Shown here: piece by piece, positions 21,523 through 33,200 of the stretch | How the letters are laid out: each line of letters starts with the position of its first letter | How positions within the stretch are numbered: the stretch's first letter is position 1 | Assembly: GCA_027924645.1 (NCBI GenBank) | Contig: BSBN01000297.1 | Span: 5,580,001-5,644,000, forward strand | DNA length: 64,000 bases | Direction: 5' to 3' | DNA from: Cunninghamia lanceolata | Taxonomy: Eukaryota; Streptophyta; Pinopsida; Cupressales; Cupressaceae | Position numbers and translations under genes: made by a program | The notes under the pieces: model-generated | Told to the model about the DNA's origin: nothing | The model's database searches: none | The model's input: only the letters and a program-made list of their open reading frames with translations

Positions 21523-23059
21523 ACATAATACATCTCCTCTTAAAAGCACCTATTTATAAAGAAGATACAAGGAAAAATGGACTTTACCTTAGGATGGGCA
21601 TTCAACATGGCCTCATGGCCCAAAATCCATGCCTAGTGCCACTTGTCCAACACTATTGGATGTTCATGACACTTGTCATATCACCCCATCCCAGAGAAGT
21701 CACTTATTCCCAAGTTGGGCAATGATAGATACTCTTATGACCATCATAGAATCTGTCATAATTGTCATATCTTACAGATGTAAGAGAATCTATCATACAC
21801 AGGATAAAAATAGCATATTCTCTTACAACATGTCATAACCCTCCTTGGGGTGCCCAAAGATGCCTTCTTCTAAGATGCCTTGTGACACATGTCTTCACCT
21901 GTCATAGAATCTTCCATTTACGACTCTTATGCATCATATATTTGTCATAGAATTTGTCATAACCATTTCGGTCAATATTCCCTTACACACTATCCAAGAT
22001 GCCAACACATGGAAAAATATTCCTACCACTAAGTGGGATGCCTATCTCCCCATGTGAGAACAAATTTACTTGTGGTCACCTTCCACGTAGGATGAAATGC
22101 ATCACTGTGCCAACTCCCACAAGATGACAATAAGGATTTTCATCCTAATTACAATAATAGGCAATAAATAAATAAATACAATGAAATAATACAAGGAATT
22201 ACCAAGGTTGAGACACCTTAATTCTGAACACATACACATCATATCCAAAATTTAGATCATTTGGATTAGTTTCCAGAAAGATATCACTATTAGAAGATCA
22301 ACTATTTTCTCATAATAGAGCATTCAGATAGTCTCAGACAATAAGTTGAAGGAGAAGACTTGCGGAGCTAAATGACACACCATTCAAGAGATTTTGGAAC
22401 TTGGCCGACCTTCCCTAAGATCCACACATTGATTCATTCACTTATAGAGGATTTCCATATGTTTTGGGCTGACCTATCCATGTACACACATTACATCTCT
22501 TTCATTGGAGTTTGTAATCCTCTTGGCTGACGCAGAGGATTCTTGTGATCCAGAGATGATATATATTCATGTAATAGATACATAGGAAATAAGTTAGTGA
22601 TAAGGTGCTTCAAAGCCATATCTTGCACATACATTATAACTAGAGAATCAAGCTTGTGAGCCCTAATTTGTAAGCCCGTATGTTTGCATTTTGTATCTAT
22701 GATATGGTGAATGACTGAATTTGCATTTACATTCTACAATTGAGTTTCTTCCATTGTGTTTACTCTTGCTGCATGGTCTGGACTGTTCACTTTGTGGACC
22801 CTCCTAACCATGACTACACCAATGAGGTTGGATTTGGATAGTAGATCCAAGCAACTTTCTCACTGTGGTTTTTCCCTTCTTGGGTTTTCCATGTAAATCT
22901 AGTGTTGTGGTTGTGTGCTTATATATTGTGCTTTAATTGGTTTGATTTATTGTTCTTCTAGTTAATACAAGTTAGAATCTTTGACTATTAATGATAAATT
23001 GAAATGAGTTTTGAGATATATTGATTCACCCCCTCTCACTATATCCTTGTGTTCTAATA
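21523..23059 (+). repeat. Region containing the 5' LTR of copia B
   Basis: No coding sequence. The right edge is set by the PBS; the terminal CA appears as TA (CTAATA). Near the end it has the copia LTR block GGTTTTTCCC...GGGTTTTCCATGT (22866-22892) and the pyrimidine-rich TTCACCCCCTCTCACT (23025-23040) seen in other copia LTRs here. At 21640-21975 the motif TGTCATA or TGTCAT recurs about ten times. Where the LTR starts within this stretch cannot be decided. Confidence 0.55.
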
Positions 23060-23061
23060 AT

Positions 23062-23073
23062 TGGTATCAGAGC
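23062..23073 (+). other. Primer binding site of copia B (initiator-Met tRNA)
   Basis: TGGTATCAGAGC on the plus strand, about 3 bp after the presumed LTR end. It fixes the orientation of B. Confidence 0.95.
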
Positions 23074-23125
23074 AAGGTTCCTTAGTGTAGCCTAAGAGCT
23101 AAAGGTAGATCTTGGAATAGAACAC

Positions 23126-24560
23126 ATGTCTCAAAAGTAATCCTCTTCTAAAGCTCCTATGTTTGATAGAAATAACTATGATTTCTAGAGTGTAAGGATG
23201 GAATCTTATCTTACCTCACTAGGATATGATGTCTAGAGGGCAATTGAGACTGAATATGTTGAACCTAGTCATCCCATTATAGATTTAGATGTGAAGAAGG
23301 CCCATGAGAATAATACCAAAGCTAGAATGCAATCTTAAGTGGTCTAACCAATTCACAATTAGTCAAGGTTGTGTGGTACAAGATTGCAAAGGAGATATGG
23401 GATAAGCTCAAAGGTCTCTATGAAGGAGATGACACCATAAAGGAAGACAAACTACAATCCTACAAAATAGTGTTAAAGCATCTAAGGATGAAAGAAGAAG
23501 AAAACATTGCTAGCTACTTACACCAAGTTGATTTAGTTGTGAATGAAATTAGAAACATGGGTGAAGATATTGTTGAATCAATGGTAGTAAAGAAAATCCT
23601 AAGATGCCTCCTTCATAGATTTGATTCAAAAGTTTTTGCAATAGAAGAAGCTAAAGATCTAAAGAAACTCACCATGGTAGAATTGTTTGGGTCTCTCACT
23701 TCCTATGAAATGAGAAATGAAGTCATAGGTCCATTCCAAAAAGAATTTTCTTTTAATGTTGTGAAGAATGAAGGAACATCTAACATATTTAATGAAGTTG
23801 AGGAAGAAGAAGCAAATTTTGTAAGAAAGATGAAAAGAGGGTTAGGTAAATATAAAGGTAAGCGACCTTTCAAATGTTTCAAATGTGGTAGAATTGGTCA
23901 TTATTTATGCCTGTAAATTTCCTTTTGGAGGTGAGAATAGCAACAAGGGGTTCAAGAGAAACAATTTCTAGAGGAACCTTCTTTCAAAGGAAGACTATAG
24001 CTCCATAGAAGAAGTAGATCACTACTCATCTGATGAAGATAGAGGGGAATCTCTATTCATGGCCATGGTGATCTTAGATGATTCAGATAAGAGTGCAAAT
24101 AAAGAAGAAGGTGAGGTTGATTTTGAAGGTGAACATGTTTCTTCTCTTGAAGACTTAGACTATGCAAGGAAGGAAGCCCAAGAACAAAGAGTTGTAATTG
24201 AAGCCAAGACAAAAGAATGTATTAAACTCGAGAAATAAATTTAGTTACTCAAGAAGGAGTTGAAGATGAAAAATCTTGGAAGTCTAGATGATACAGAATG
24301 TACAGATCTCATCTTGTCTCAAGGAAGATCTCTTCATACAAGAAAATTCTCCATGAATAGGTTCAATCACATCTTTTTTGGTTGTTGTTTTATCTACAAT
24401 AAATTTGGTCATAAGGCTATGAATTGCAAGTCTGTAATGAATGAAATAAATATTGTAGATGTCAATATGGTGTGTCAAATATGCAACAAGTTTGGACATC
24501 TAGCAAGATACTATAGATAAGGTCTAGTAAATTCAGAGCCTCTGATAACTAATGTCACTA
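23126..24560 (+). pseudogene. Copia B gag with several zinc knuckles (decayed)
   Basis: Starts MSQK and soon meets TAA and TAG stops where Gln and Trp (YDF-stop-SVRM, GYDV-stop-RAIE) would be expected. The open core at 23371-23916 has KIAKEIWDKLKGLYEGDD, LQSYKIVLKHLRMKEEENI and ends in a zinc knuckle CFKCGRIGHY that runs out of frame through a small indel (about 23900). An acidic linker follows. Two further knuckles lie at 24390-24520: CFIYNKFGHKAMNC (second Cys now Tyr) and CQICNKFGHLARYY (last Cys now Tyr). Several knuckles in one Gag also characterise element C. Confidence 0.75.
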
Positions 24561-24598
24561 AGCAAGACAAGGAAAGTAACAATGGAATTGAGAACTCA

Positions 24599-25196
24599 AT
24601 GATTGTTCAAATAACATTTCATGCTCAAGGACAAACCAATCTCTGGGTAATAGACAGTGGATGTACAAATCATATGAGAGGTGACAAGAGCAAGTTTATT
24701 AATCTTGGCAAGTGGGACGGTGGACTAGTTAGTTATGGAGATAACTCTTCTACAAAGATCATTGGAAAAGGCACTATAATAATTGATGTAAAGTCTTAGA
24801 CACATGATGTTTTCTATGTAAAAGGTCTTAAGCATAATCTTCTCAGTGTGACTCAAATGTATAGCAAAGGATATAAACTCACATTTTATGATCAAGGGTG
24901 TGAAATCAGAAAAGATAGAAAATTGGTGGTAGAAGGCTTTAGGATAGAAGGCAACTTGTATAATCCGAAAGTGGTTAATGAAAAGAATTGCATGCTTGGG
25001 AAAACAAATGAAAGTTGGCTATGGCACAAGAGAATGGGGCACATCAACTTTGACAATCTAGTGAAGATCGGTTCCATGAAAGTAGTAAGGAACATGAATA
25101 AGATCATCAAGCCTACAAACATAATATGTAAGGAATGTCAGATTGGTAAGCAAACAAGGATGACCTTCAAGTCCAAGGAATACTCTACTACAAGGA
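24599..25196 (+). pseudogene. Copia B protease and GAG-pre-integrase (decayed)
   Basis: Protease WVIDSGCTNHMRGDKSKF with an intact Asp-Ser-Gly, GLVSYGDNSSTKIIGKGTI, then TAG at 24797-24799, then FYVKGLKHNLLSVTQMYSKGY. The GAG-pre-IN zinc site is intact: WLWHKRMGHINFDNLVKI...CKECQIGKQTRMTF. The frame is interrupted at 25197 by the solo LTR. Confidence 0.8.
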
Positions 25197-26049
25197 TGAT
25201 AAAAGGAGTAAATCATAAAACACACAATAACAAAAATTGTACATAGAAAATAGAATGTTCTTGTATTGATTTAGACAACTCATTACATTACAGAAGCTCA
25301 AATACAATCAGAGCATGGATCCTCTATAGACTGCAACACATTACAGTACCCTATCTCAAGACTCTGGAATATTCTACCTTTTGTAACCCCAAATCTGCTA
25401 GTGTTTCTATTTTCCCACCTATTCTTGACTCTAAACTTTCCCCCTTAACTCTACCACTGCCAAGGGTTCCCAAAAATGGTTATTAATAGCCTTTTTGGTG
25501 GCCTCTAACCAAATTTCAAATTTTGCATCTCCCTCCAAAAATAGGTCAACTTCCGGGAGCCATAACTTTTGATCCGGGTGTCCGATTGACAAACCATTTG
25601 AAGTGTCGAAAAGATCACAGAGTGCTCTATGTGCTAAAAAGTTTCTCTACCATTTCTACCCATTTTTGGGCCTGTACAAAGCCATTTAGTGCCTAAAACC
25701 TAAATTTGAATAATTTTCAGGCATTTTTCAAGAAACAGAAACTTTAATATCTTTTATCTCACAAATGATCTTTGCATGATTCCTTCACCAAAGGTCTTAT
25801 TTTTCATTTACAAAGCTTCCTATAAATTTTCACTTCAATCTGTGCCCAAATGCAAACTTTCCAAAAATAATAGTTTGCTATTTTTGGTAGTTTAGAAAAA
25901 CTAAAGGTTCTACATCATTATTTAAGTGATTATGGAACCAAAACTACTAATTATTAAAAAGAAATAAAAACAACATCAATTATTTTGAATCAACATCTTT
26001 TTTTGGGTGATACAAGATTGTCCTTACACCTCTAGATGCTCCTGGATCA
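25197..26049. repeat. Probable solo LTR inside copia B integrase
   Basis: 853 bp of non-coding sequence splits the integrase N-terminus. It begins TGATAAAAGGAG, ends CTCCTGGATCA (inverted termini TGAT...GGAG), and is flanked by AAGGA (25192-25196) and AAGGC (26050-26054), a near-perfect 5-bp duplication. Copia coding resumes in register immediately after. No internal domain is present, so recombination between two LTRs is the simplest origin. The family is unrelated to the other LTRs in the window. Confidence 0.5.
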
Positions 26050-26890
26050 AAGGCCCTTGGAGTTGGTTCATACAGACCTGTGCAGACTAACTAGGACAAA
26101 AAGCTTACAAGGCGAGAGGTATCTCATGTTCCTTATTGATGATTTCTCTAGAATTACATGGGTTACTTTTTTGCAAGAAAAATCATAAGCTTCCAGTCGA
26201 TTCAAAATCTACAAAAATATGGTTGAAAATGAAATGAATGCTAGAATCATGTGCTTAAGATCTGATCAAGGTGGTGAGTTCACTTCAAATGAGTTTGTAG
26301 AGTTCTATCAAGGACATGAAATCAAAAGGAATTATGCAATTTCTAGAACTCCTCAGTAGAATGGTGTTGTGGACAAAAAGAATAGAAATATCTACGAGAT
26401 GGCCAAGACAATGTTGAGTGAAGCTAAACTGCTTGATATATACTAGAAAGAAGAAATTCATATTGTTGTCTATATTCTCAATAGGGGACAACGAAGAAAG
26501 TACAGGACCAAGACCCCTTATGAACTTTGGAATCGAAGACCTGCAATAGTCAAGTATTTCAGAGTTTTTGGAAGAAAATGCTATATTAGAAGAGATGAAG
26601 AAGGTCTGGGAAAGATTGACTCTAGAGAAGATGAAGGTGTTTTCCTTGCCTACTCAACTACAAGGAAAGCCTACAAATGCTATAATAAAAGACTAAGGAA
26701 GATAGTTGAGAGTGCAAATGTAAAAGTGGATGAAGAATCACATCAAAGTTTAGTTGAGAAAGATGATTTTTGGTTAGATGAACTTGCCTATGCAGAGGAG
26801 GTTGAAGAAGTTGAAGAAAAGGAAGAAACTCCAGAAAAGACTGCAAAGACTCTAGCTAAGTATGTTCAGAAAAATCACTCAGAAGATTAA
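26050..26890 (+). pseudogene. Copia B integrase core (decayed)
   Basis: Resumes as PLELVHTDLCRLTRTK, YLMFLIDDFSRITWVTFLQEKS, then TAG. LRSDQGGEFTSNEF contains the second catalytic Asp. PQ-TAG-NGVV has the same Gln-to-stop change as copia G. Later segments: TPYELWNRRPAIVKYFRVFGRKCYIRRDE, GVFLAYSTTRKAYKCYNKR, and an acidic C-terminus (EEVEEVEEKEETPEK). Several stops are TAG. Confidence 0.85.
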
Positions 26891-27028
26891 ATCAGTAGAG
26901 ACAAGAATGAAGGAGTTCAAACAAGAAGGAGATTTATAAGAACAAATGAACAGGTAAACTTTGCTTTACTATCAATAATAGAGCCTAAAAATTTCAATGA
27001 GGCTAGCAAGGATGAATGATGGATACAA
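26891..27028 (+). pseudogene. Copia B reverse transcriptase, first fragment
   Basis: The start of the RVT_2 domain (INEQVNFALL..., PKNFNEASKDE) with a stop, interrupted at 27029 by element C. The TACAA duplication is 27024-27028. The domain continues at 34830. Confidence 0.75.
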
Positions 27029-28117
27029 TGTTGGTAAGAGACACTGTGTGGCTTCATGAGTGTTGTCATTGATGGAAACAAACTCCATTCCACACATCCA
27101 CATCACATGATATGTCTATACTGGAAGTCAGGTTGAAGAGTATTTTGGTCCGGTGAGCAAGAACAGAGCTTGCAGTAAGGTCTGACAATCAGGTCTGAAT
27201 CTTTCAGAGGAAGTATCTCAACAAAATGCAGACCTAGGAAAGTCAAGAGGAGTACCATAACTAATACATTCTAGAGATTGAGCCTCCGGTGATGAAAGAG
27301 TGAAAAGATATGAGCACCTAAGTGTTGGGTTCCTATTTGGTAGAATAAACTAAGGAAGAACTGACCAGCAGAGCATCAAACCTTAATCCAGATGAGATAT
27401 CGATGGTGATAAAGTTTCTTTGAGGTATCATTCATGATTGGCCAACATGATTGATGAATTCTATAAGTATCTCTTTGATATGCATCACTTAGTAAGTAAG
27501 GATTCAGCCGACAAACTAGAGTTTGGGAAAATATTGAGTATTCTAGATGCCGACTAGAAAGATGTTGAAATCCTTAGTGCTGATATATATACCAGATGGA
27601 TTTCGATGTGAAGGTGTGTGTGGTGTATGTGAAGTGTGAAGAAAAGCAGAGAGCAGTGTAGAAGCAATAATATAGGTCTGGTATGTGACAGAATAGTAGC
27701 ACTAAAGCAGAGGAAGAATGAAGTGTAGTAGATCAATATATTGAGCCTAAACTAGAACTGAACCTCAACATATGTGGATGCTTCTCATCAGGTTAAGTAC
27801 TTGGTCTCTTTCTATAAACTATTGTAGGTAGTGAGCCTCTTGTGAGTAGTGTGCTTGGGCAGTGAGCCCTAATTGGCAAGTGCCATTTTGTACTACCTTA
27901 TTCTTTTAATAGAGAATACAATCTTGGGTTAGTCACCCCATGGTTTTTCCCTTAACAAGGTTTTCCACGTCAACATTTTTGTGTTATGTGTATTGATTTT
28001 ATTTCTGCTTTCATGGTTATGCATGCTTATATGATTTGATGTTGCACTAGTTGTTAAAGAAGAAAAGTTAAAAAATTTAAGATAATTGATTCACCCCCTC
28101 CCTCTCAGTTATCAACA
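27029..28117 (+). repeat. 5' LTR of element C
   Basis: 1089 bp. It carries the conserved block GGTTTTTCCC...GGTTTTCCACGT near 27942-27972 and ends with TTCACCCCCTCC...TTATCAACA. It differs from the 3' copy at roughly one base in 15-20 over the first few hundred bases by eye, so C is an old insertion. Confidence 0.95.
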
Positions 28118-28119
28118 AT

Positions 28120-28131
28120 TGGTATTAGAGC
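28120..28131 (+). other. Primer binding site of element C
   Basis: TGGTATTAGAGC, one C-to-T difference from the initiator-Met complement, two bases after the LTR. Confidence 0.9.
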
Positions 28132-28182
28132 CATGTTCCTCCAAACAGAACCTAACAGCTTGAGGAAGATCTAGGAATCTCA

Positions 28183-29307
28183 ATGGATATGTATGGTATG
28201 AGGGAACAAATTTAGTCTGCCCTAGATGATCTTGAACAGTCTCACTCTGAAGTCAATAATTTGAAGGAAATACTCAAACAAGCTGATGAGTTCATAAATG
28301 AACTAAAAGAGAAATTGAGAATCTCTATGAAAAAGAGAAAGGAACTACTTCAACAATTGGCAAGTCAAAGTGAAGCCAATAATACTGATGAAGATCTAAA
28401 TGAGAAGAACAAGTTATGTGAGAAGCTATCAAAAGAGGTCATTATGGTAAGACATGAAATGGAATTAGGGGTTATAAAGTTCACCCAAGAAATTGAAGAT
28501 AAGAGAAGAATTGAAGATAATCTAAAATAATCTCTCAATGAGAAGTCAGAAGACTGCCACAAAATGGATAGAATAATCAGGCATCTAGAATCTGATCTTG
28601 AAGAAGCTATAGATAATGAAGAATAACTTGAGAATTAGATAGACACTCTTAAAAGGGATCTTCAAAGAGCAAATGAATACAAAGAGAAATTCAAGATAAG
28701 CTCTGCTCAACTTGAAGTTCTTCTTGAAAGCCAAAAGAGGGTAGATGATAAGCAAGGCTTGGGGTATGAGAAAGGTGAAAGCTCTGGATCCGATCAGAAG
28801 AACTCTAGATCAGGAAATCTAAGGAATAGGCCTAGAAGACCTCTAGTAAGGCAACCAAATGCTCAAAGATATCCATCCTTCAATGGATATTGCCACAATT
28901 GCAATAACTTTGGTCATAAAGCAAATCAATGCAGAAGAAGAATGAATCAGAGTAATTCATCTTTCTTCGAACAATGTTTTAACTGCAAAAGGTATGGTCA
29001 CAAATCTCATGAATGTAGAAGTATGCAAGTAAACAATTCATTCAATGGTAGATGCTTTGCATGCAATAGAATGGGACATATGGCTAATTAATGCAGATCT
29101 AGAGGATATTAGTCAAATATGCAAAGAAATATTGTTTGCTACAATTGCAATAGATCTAGTCATATTCCCAAATTCTGTAGAAGTAAGATTCAAGACAAAA
29201 AGGGTCCAGTTCATTAGAATCAAAATCAATACAAGGGAAAAAGAAAAATGAATGCAGATGAAATTCAAAGGGAGATGAACAAGATTTGGGTGAAGAGAAG
29301 TATATAA
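28183..29307 (+). pseudogene. Gag-like protein of element C: coiled coil plus four zinc knuckles
   Basis: One reading frame (ATG 28183 to TAA 29305-29307) with about seven internal stops. The first 190 or so codons form a long charged coiled coil (LKQADEFINELKEKLR..., LEVLLESQKR). A basic linker follows (RNRPRRPLVRQ). Then four CX2CX4HX4C knuckles: CHNCNNFGHKANQC, CFNCKRYGHKSHEC, CFACNRMGHMAN-stop-C and CYNCNRSSHIPKFC. The capsid core (UBN2-type) is not recognisable, so this is the C-terminal half of a copia Gag or a specialised nucleocapsid-like protein. Expected role: binding and packaging element RNA. The preserved Cys/His pattern supports past function; the stops argue it is now dead. Confidence 0.75.
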
Positions 29308-30291
29308 AATGTTGGGGATAGATCTGCACCAGAATCTGGTGCTGATATTCCTTCCAAAAATTGAATAGATGAGCTCTAGCTTAGGGGGAGTCACAAAGGA
29401 AAATAAAATTCCCCCAGCCAGTCAATCGGTGCCTAAAATTGGCACATGGAAAGTTGCAGATTAAAGGGTTCTAAGAGAAATATCTAAATAACCCCTGGTA
29501 AAAATATGAAAGATCTGCATGTCTTGTCGAAACCGTGATGGCAAATGCTAATTTGTCTTAGTTACATCAGAGTGACTAATGTATTAGAGACACAAAAAGG
29601 AAGTTTGTCAAAGGTTGAAGTCACACCAATGAGTGGTTGGTCCATCAGTGGATCGGCTTAAGTTGGTAAGTGTTCGCCAATGATAAGGGTCATAGCAAAG
29701 AGAGAAAGTGATCGTGTATCGGAATAAACAAAATGATGGTTGCCAATAATATAGAGTCTCACCGAAGAAAAAATTTGTTGGTGTATCGGTGAACTAGAAT
29801 CTAAAGTAACCAATAGCGCTTTCCTTGTCGATAGGTTTGACAGTCATCCAGTAAAAGCAAGACTCTCACAGTTAGATCTGGCATGATTCAAAATTGAAAT
29901 ATCTTGATCTGCAGATAGATGAAATGATTGGAGAAAAGAAGATAGATTGTCAATAATCATCGAGAATAACTCTAAGTGCATCTCAGTGATCCAGAAAAGA
30001 TCTTTCTCAGAACAAGGAGAACAAGGCAATCAGAATGACTTAAGTTGTGCATTTATTGCAATGTGGAATTAGGGTTTGTGCAGAAATATAAGGATTCTCT
30101 TGTTGAACATTTACACATTTACATTCAAGAAGAAGAGAGAAGGAGCTCTGCAACAAAATTACCTCAAACCTCTCAAAGATCAACTACAGAAGTCGAGTCA
30201 GCCAACAATCCTATTCGGCTCATATCGTGAACCCTAGAGGTGTAAAAGGGTATTTTCACTCTTGAATATCTCTCTTTGAATATTTTGAAAG
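29308..30291 (+). other. Non-coding spacer of element C with gene-like leader
   Basis: No coding sequence. The first part (29308-29900) looks like ordinary spacer, with repeated ATCGGT/TCGGTG words. The last 250 bp resemble a plant gene 5' leader: AATTAGGGTTTG at 30066, GAACCCTAGAGG at 30228 (telo-box-like words), a CT-rich/AAG-rich stretch, and GAAAGATGGCT as a favourable plant start context at 30292. Confidence 0.5.
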
Positions 30292-33200
30292 ATGGCTACT
30301 TTGAATGTTGTCAAAATCACTGATAGACCGCACCCTAAGTTCAAGAAACACCCTTACAAATCTCTAGAAGTTGATCCTTTAGGTGCATTCTCTAGTATTC
30401 TACATGGGGTTCTACATGTAGAAGATGTTAGGGTTTACATACATGCAAACATTGAAGAATTTGGGGAATCCAAGATGATGGATATCTACCACAAGGAACT
30501 GATAGATGAATCACTTGAACTTAAACCTCAATACAAGGCCATCCAGGACAAGCATTTTGGACAGTGCATCCATTTCCCCTATTTTGCAGAAGATGAATGG
30601 GTCCGGTATGTTTTGAACATAATGCATGACAACTTCATGTGGTTGATGAGCCCATTTAAGATCACAAAAGATGCCATTAGGGCAGTAACTGGATTGCACT
30701 CATTCGGTGGGTTGCCTACTCTCAAATCAGCAAAAACCAAACTATCAGTGAGGCTACCAGATCAAAATTTGACAAGAGAGCAATGACTATAGAAGATATC
30801 ACTGATTCGGATATCAAGTTTGCATCTATGATAATTGGATATAAGATATATCACTCCAGTAGGGAGAATTATGTATCCAGAACTGCAATTTATACTGCTT
30901 ATCAAATGTTAAGGGAGAATGCAGATTATGATCTTTATGAGCTTCTTCTGAGCCAACTGTTGGAAAACCTACAAAAGATCAAGAAGGACAAGAAGAACTC
31001 ATTCAAGTATGGTGGGCTAATACTGTGTTTATTCTTTTACTTTATGAATGACCTACCCGGATCCAGTGGTTGGGTATGGCAAAATGACAGACCTGTGGCC
31101 ATACAAATCAGAGACATGTATGGGCTTGGTGATGCCAAGGCACAAAGCACTGCACTCTGGGGTTACTTCAAAAACTTCCAAGGCATGATGCAGGCTAGAG
31201 AAAGAATTCCCCAATCTCTAGTTGAAAACTACAAGGATACAATGTGCTTCATGGTAGACACTGATCAATGACTTATGGAGGTAGTGGAACCGAGAATTGT
31301 GTGGATTATGCCAATGGGGTATGAAGTAGATGAGAAAATCCTAGAACTACATATCCAACACTTGTTGAGTCAACCTAAGGACCCTAAGGCAGAAAGGTTT
31401 GGAACCTTCCAAGAGTTAAGTGTAAAAGTTCATGTTGAACTAAGACAGCCTGAGATCAAGAGAAAAGTGAGAAGGGAAGTGGAAGAAGTTGCCAAGAGAT
31501 ATGGGATATCAAAGGAGGCAGTTGATGCCAATAGAGAGAAGATGGAAAGGGTAGAGAAAGAAAGGCAAGAAGTAGAGAAAGAAAGTGCTTCGATGCAAGC
31601 CTCCTCCCAGACCAGATCCTCAAAGAGCTCTGCACCTGCCACTTCTAAGAGCTCAAAAGCCTCAAAACTGGAAGCAAAGTCATTTGGTAAAGGAGAGAAG
31701 AGAACTAAGACAAAAGCCACAAGGTCATATATAAGTCAAAAGGATGATGAAGAGATAGAGATAGATGAGGAGGTTAAGAAAATGAAGAAGAAAAAAAAAC
31801 TTCTATGGAATCATCTACCGACAAGAACAAAGAAGAAAAAATAGAAGAATCTGTTGAAAGGCCTACTCTCTCCATTGATGATGTCATCAAGGCAGTCACT
31901 ATGGATGGAAACCTACAACCAATGACAGAAATCTATGATATATGTAGTGAAGCTGACCAAAACTTCCTGCAAGATGCCACAGTTAGGTATCTAAACATCT
32001 ATAATAATGTATTCATTGAAATCATATCTCTAATTCCTAAAAGCCTAGAGAAGGAACTTGAAATAAGAAAGAACAATGCTAAAGAAAAGGATATGGAGAT
32101 CCGGGAACAGATAGCTATTCATCTCTATCCTTCCATCACTCCTAAACAAATGAACATGATCTTCATGGATTGCAAGGATGAGTTCCAGAGCAAAGCCAAA
32201 ATGAAAATGCTTATGCTCGGAGAGACTGAAGACATTCTCTGAAATGCATACAAAAGATTCAATATTCCTATTATAGAGGACATAAGTGATGAACCTTCTG
32301 CCATGGATGTTGAATGACAAAGTGCATCAAAGGAAGACTCCACAAAGAAAATTGTAGAAGAATCAAAGGAGATAGGCGAGGAGAAGACCAAGGACATAGA
32401 TTCCTCTGTTCTAAAAGAGGAAGTCCATGAAGAAGTAAATATCTCTCATCTGGATTCCCCAACAGCCTCTGGATCTAAAGGAGAAGAAAGGATAGAGGAG
32501 AAAATCAATCAAGAAGAAGAGGTAAGTGAAAGAGAAGAAGATCAAAGTGAGAAGACCCCAGAAGACAGTTCTGAGGCTACAGAAGGAAAGAAGACTTTGT
32601 CTCTGGAAAGAGAAATTGTAGAAATAGTTAAAGATTTCTTGACCAAAGAAATGATGGAGATTGATGAACCAGAACTGCTTCTAGGACCATTCAATTTTGA
32701 TTCCCTCTTCCCGGTTCAAACAATGAAGATAGCATCCTTTGCCCAAGAAAAGGCAAAAGAAAAAATTCTGAAGTCTCACATGGAAGACTATGCACTAATA
32801 GAGATTGCATCTGGTGTGTTGGAGAAGATCATGCCATCCTTCCAGAAGGATCTTTCGGCCTCTTCATCCAGTAACTTGAAATCTCTTGTAAATTCTATTA
32901 GCACACATTTTGACTCTTTGGAGAAGTCAGTAGAAGATAAAGTCCAGAAAGAGTTTCTAGGTAAGACATTCTCTGAGATACAAGGACTTATAACAAATGA
33001 TAGGAGAAATTTGGATATTGGGATAAAGAGCTTAGAAAATGCTCTTAAAGATGGAGGAGATCTATACAAATTTTGTCTATCTTGGAACACCGTGATAGCA
33101 GATATCACCAAGAAGGTGGAAGAACAAGAGAGCAAACTATCAAGTTTATCTCAAAATTTTGATCCTCTCACCTCTTCCATAATGAATCAAGAATGTCAAA

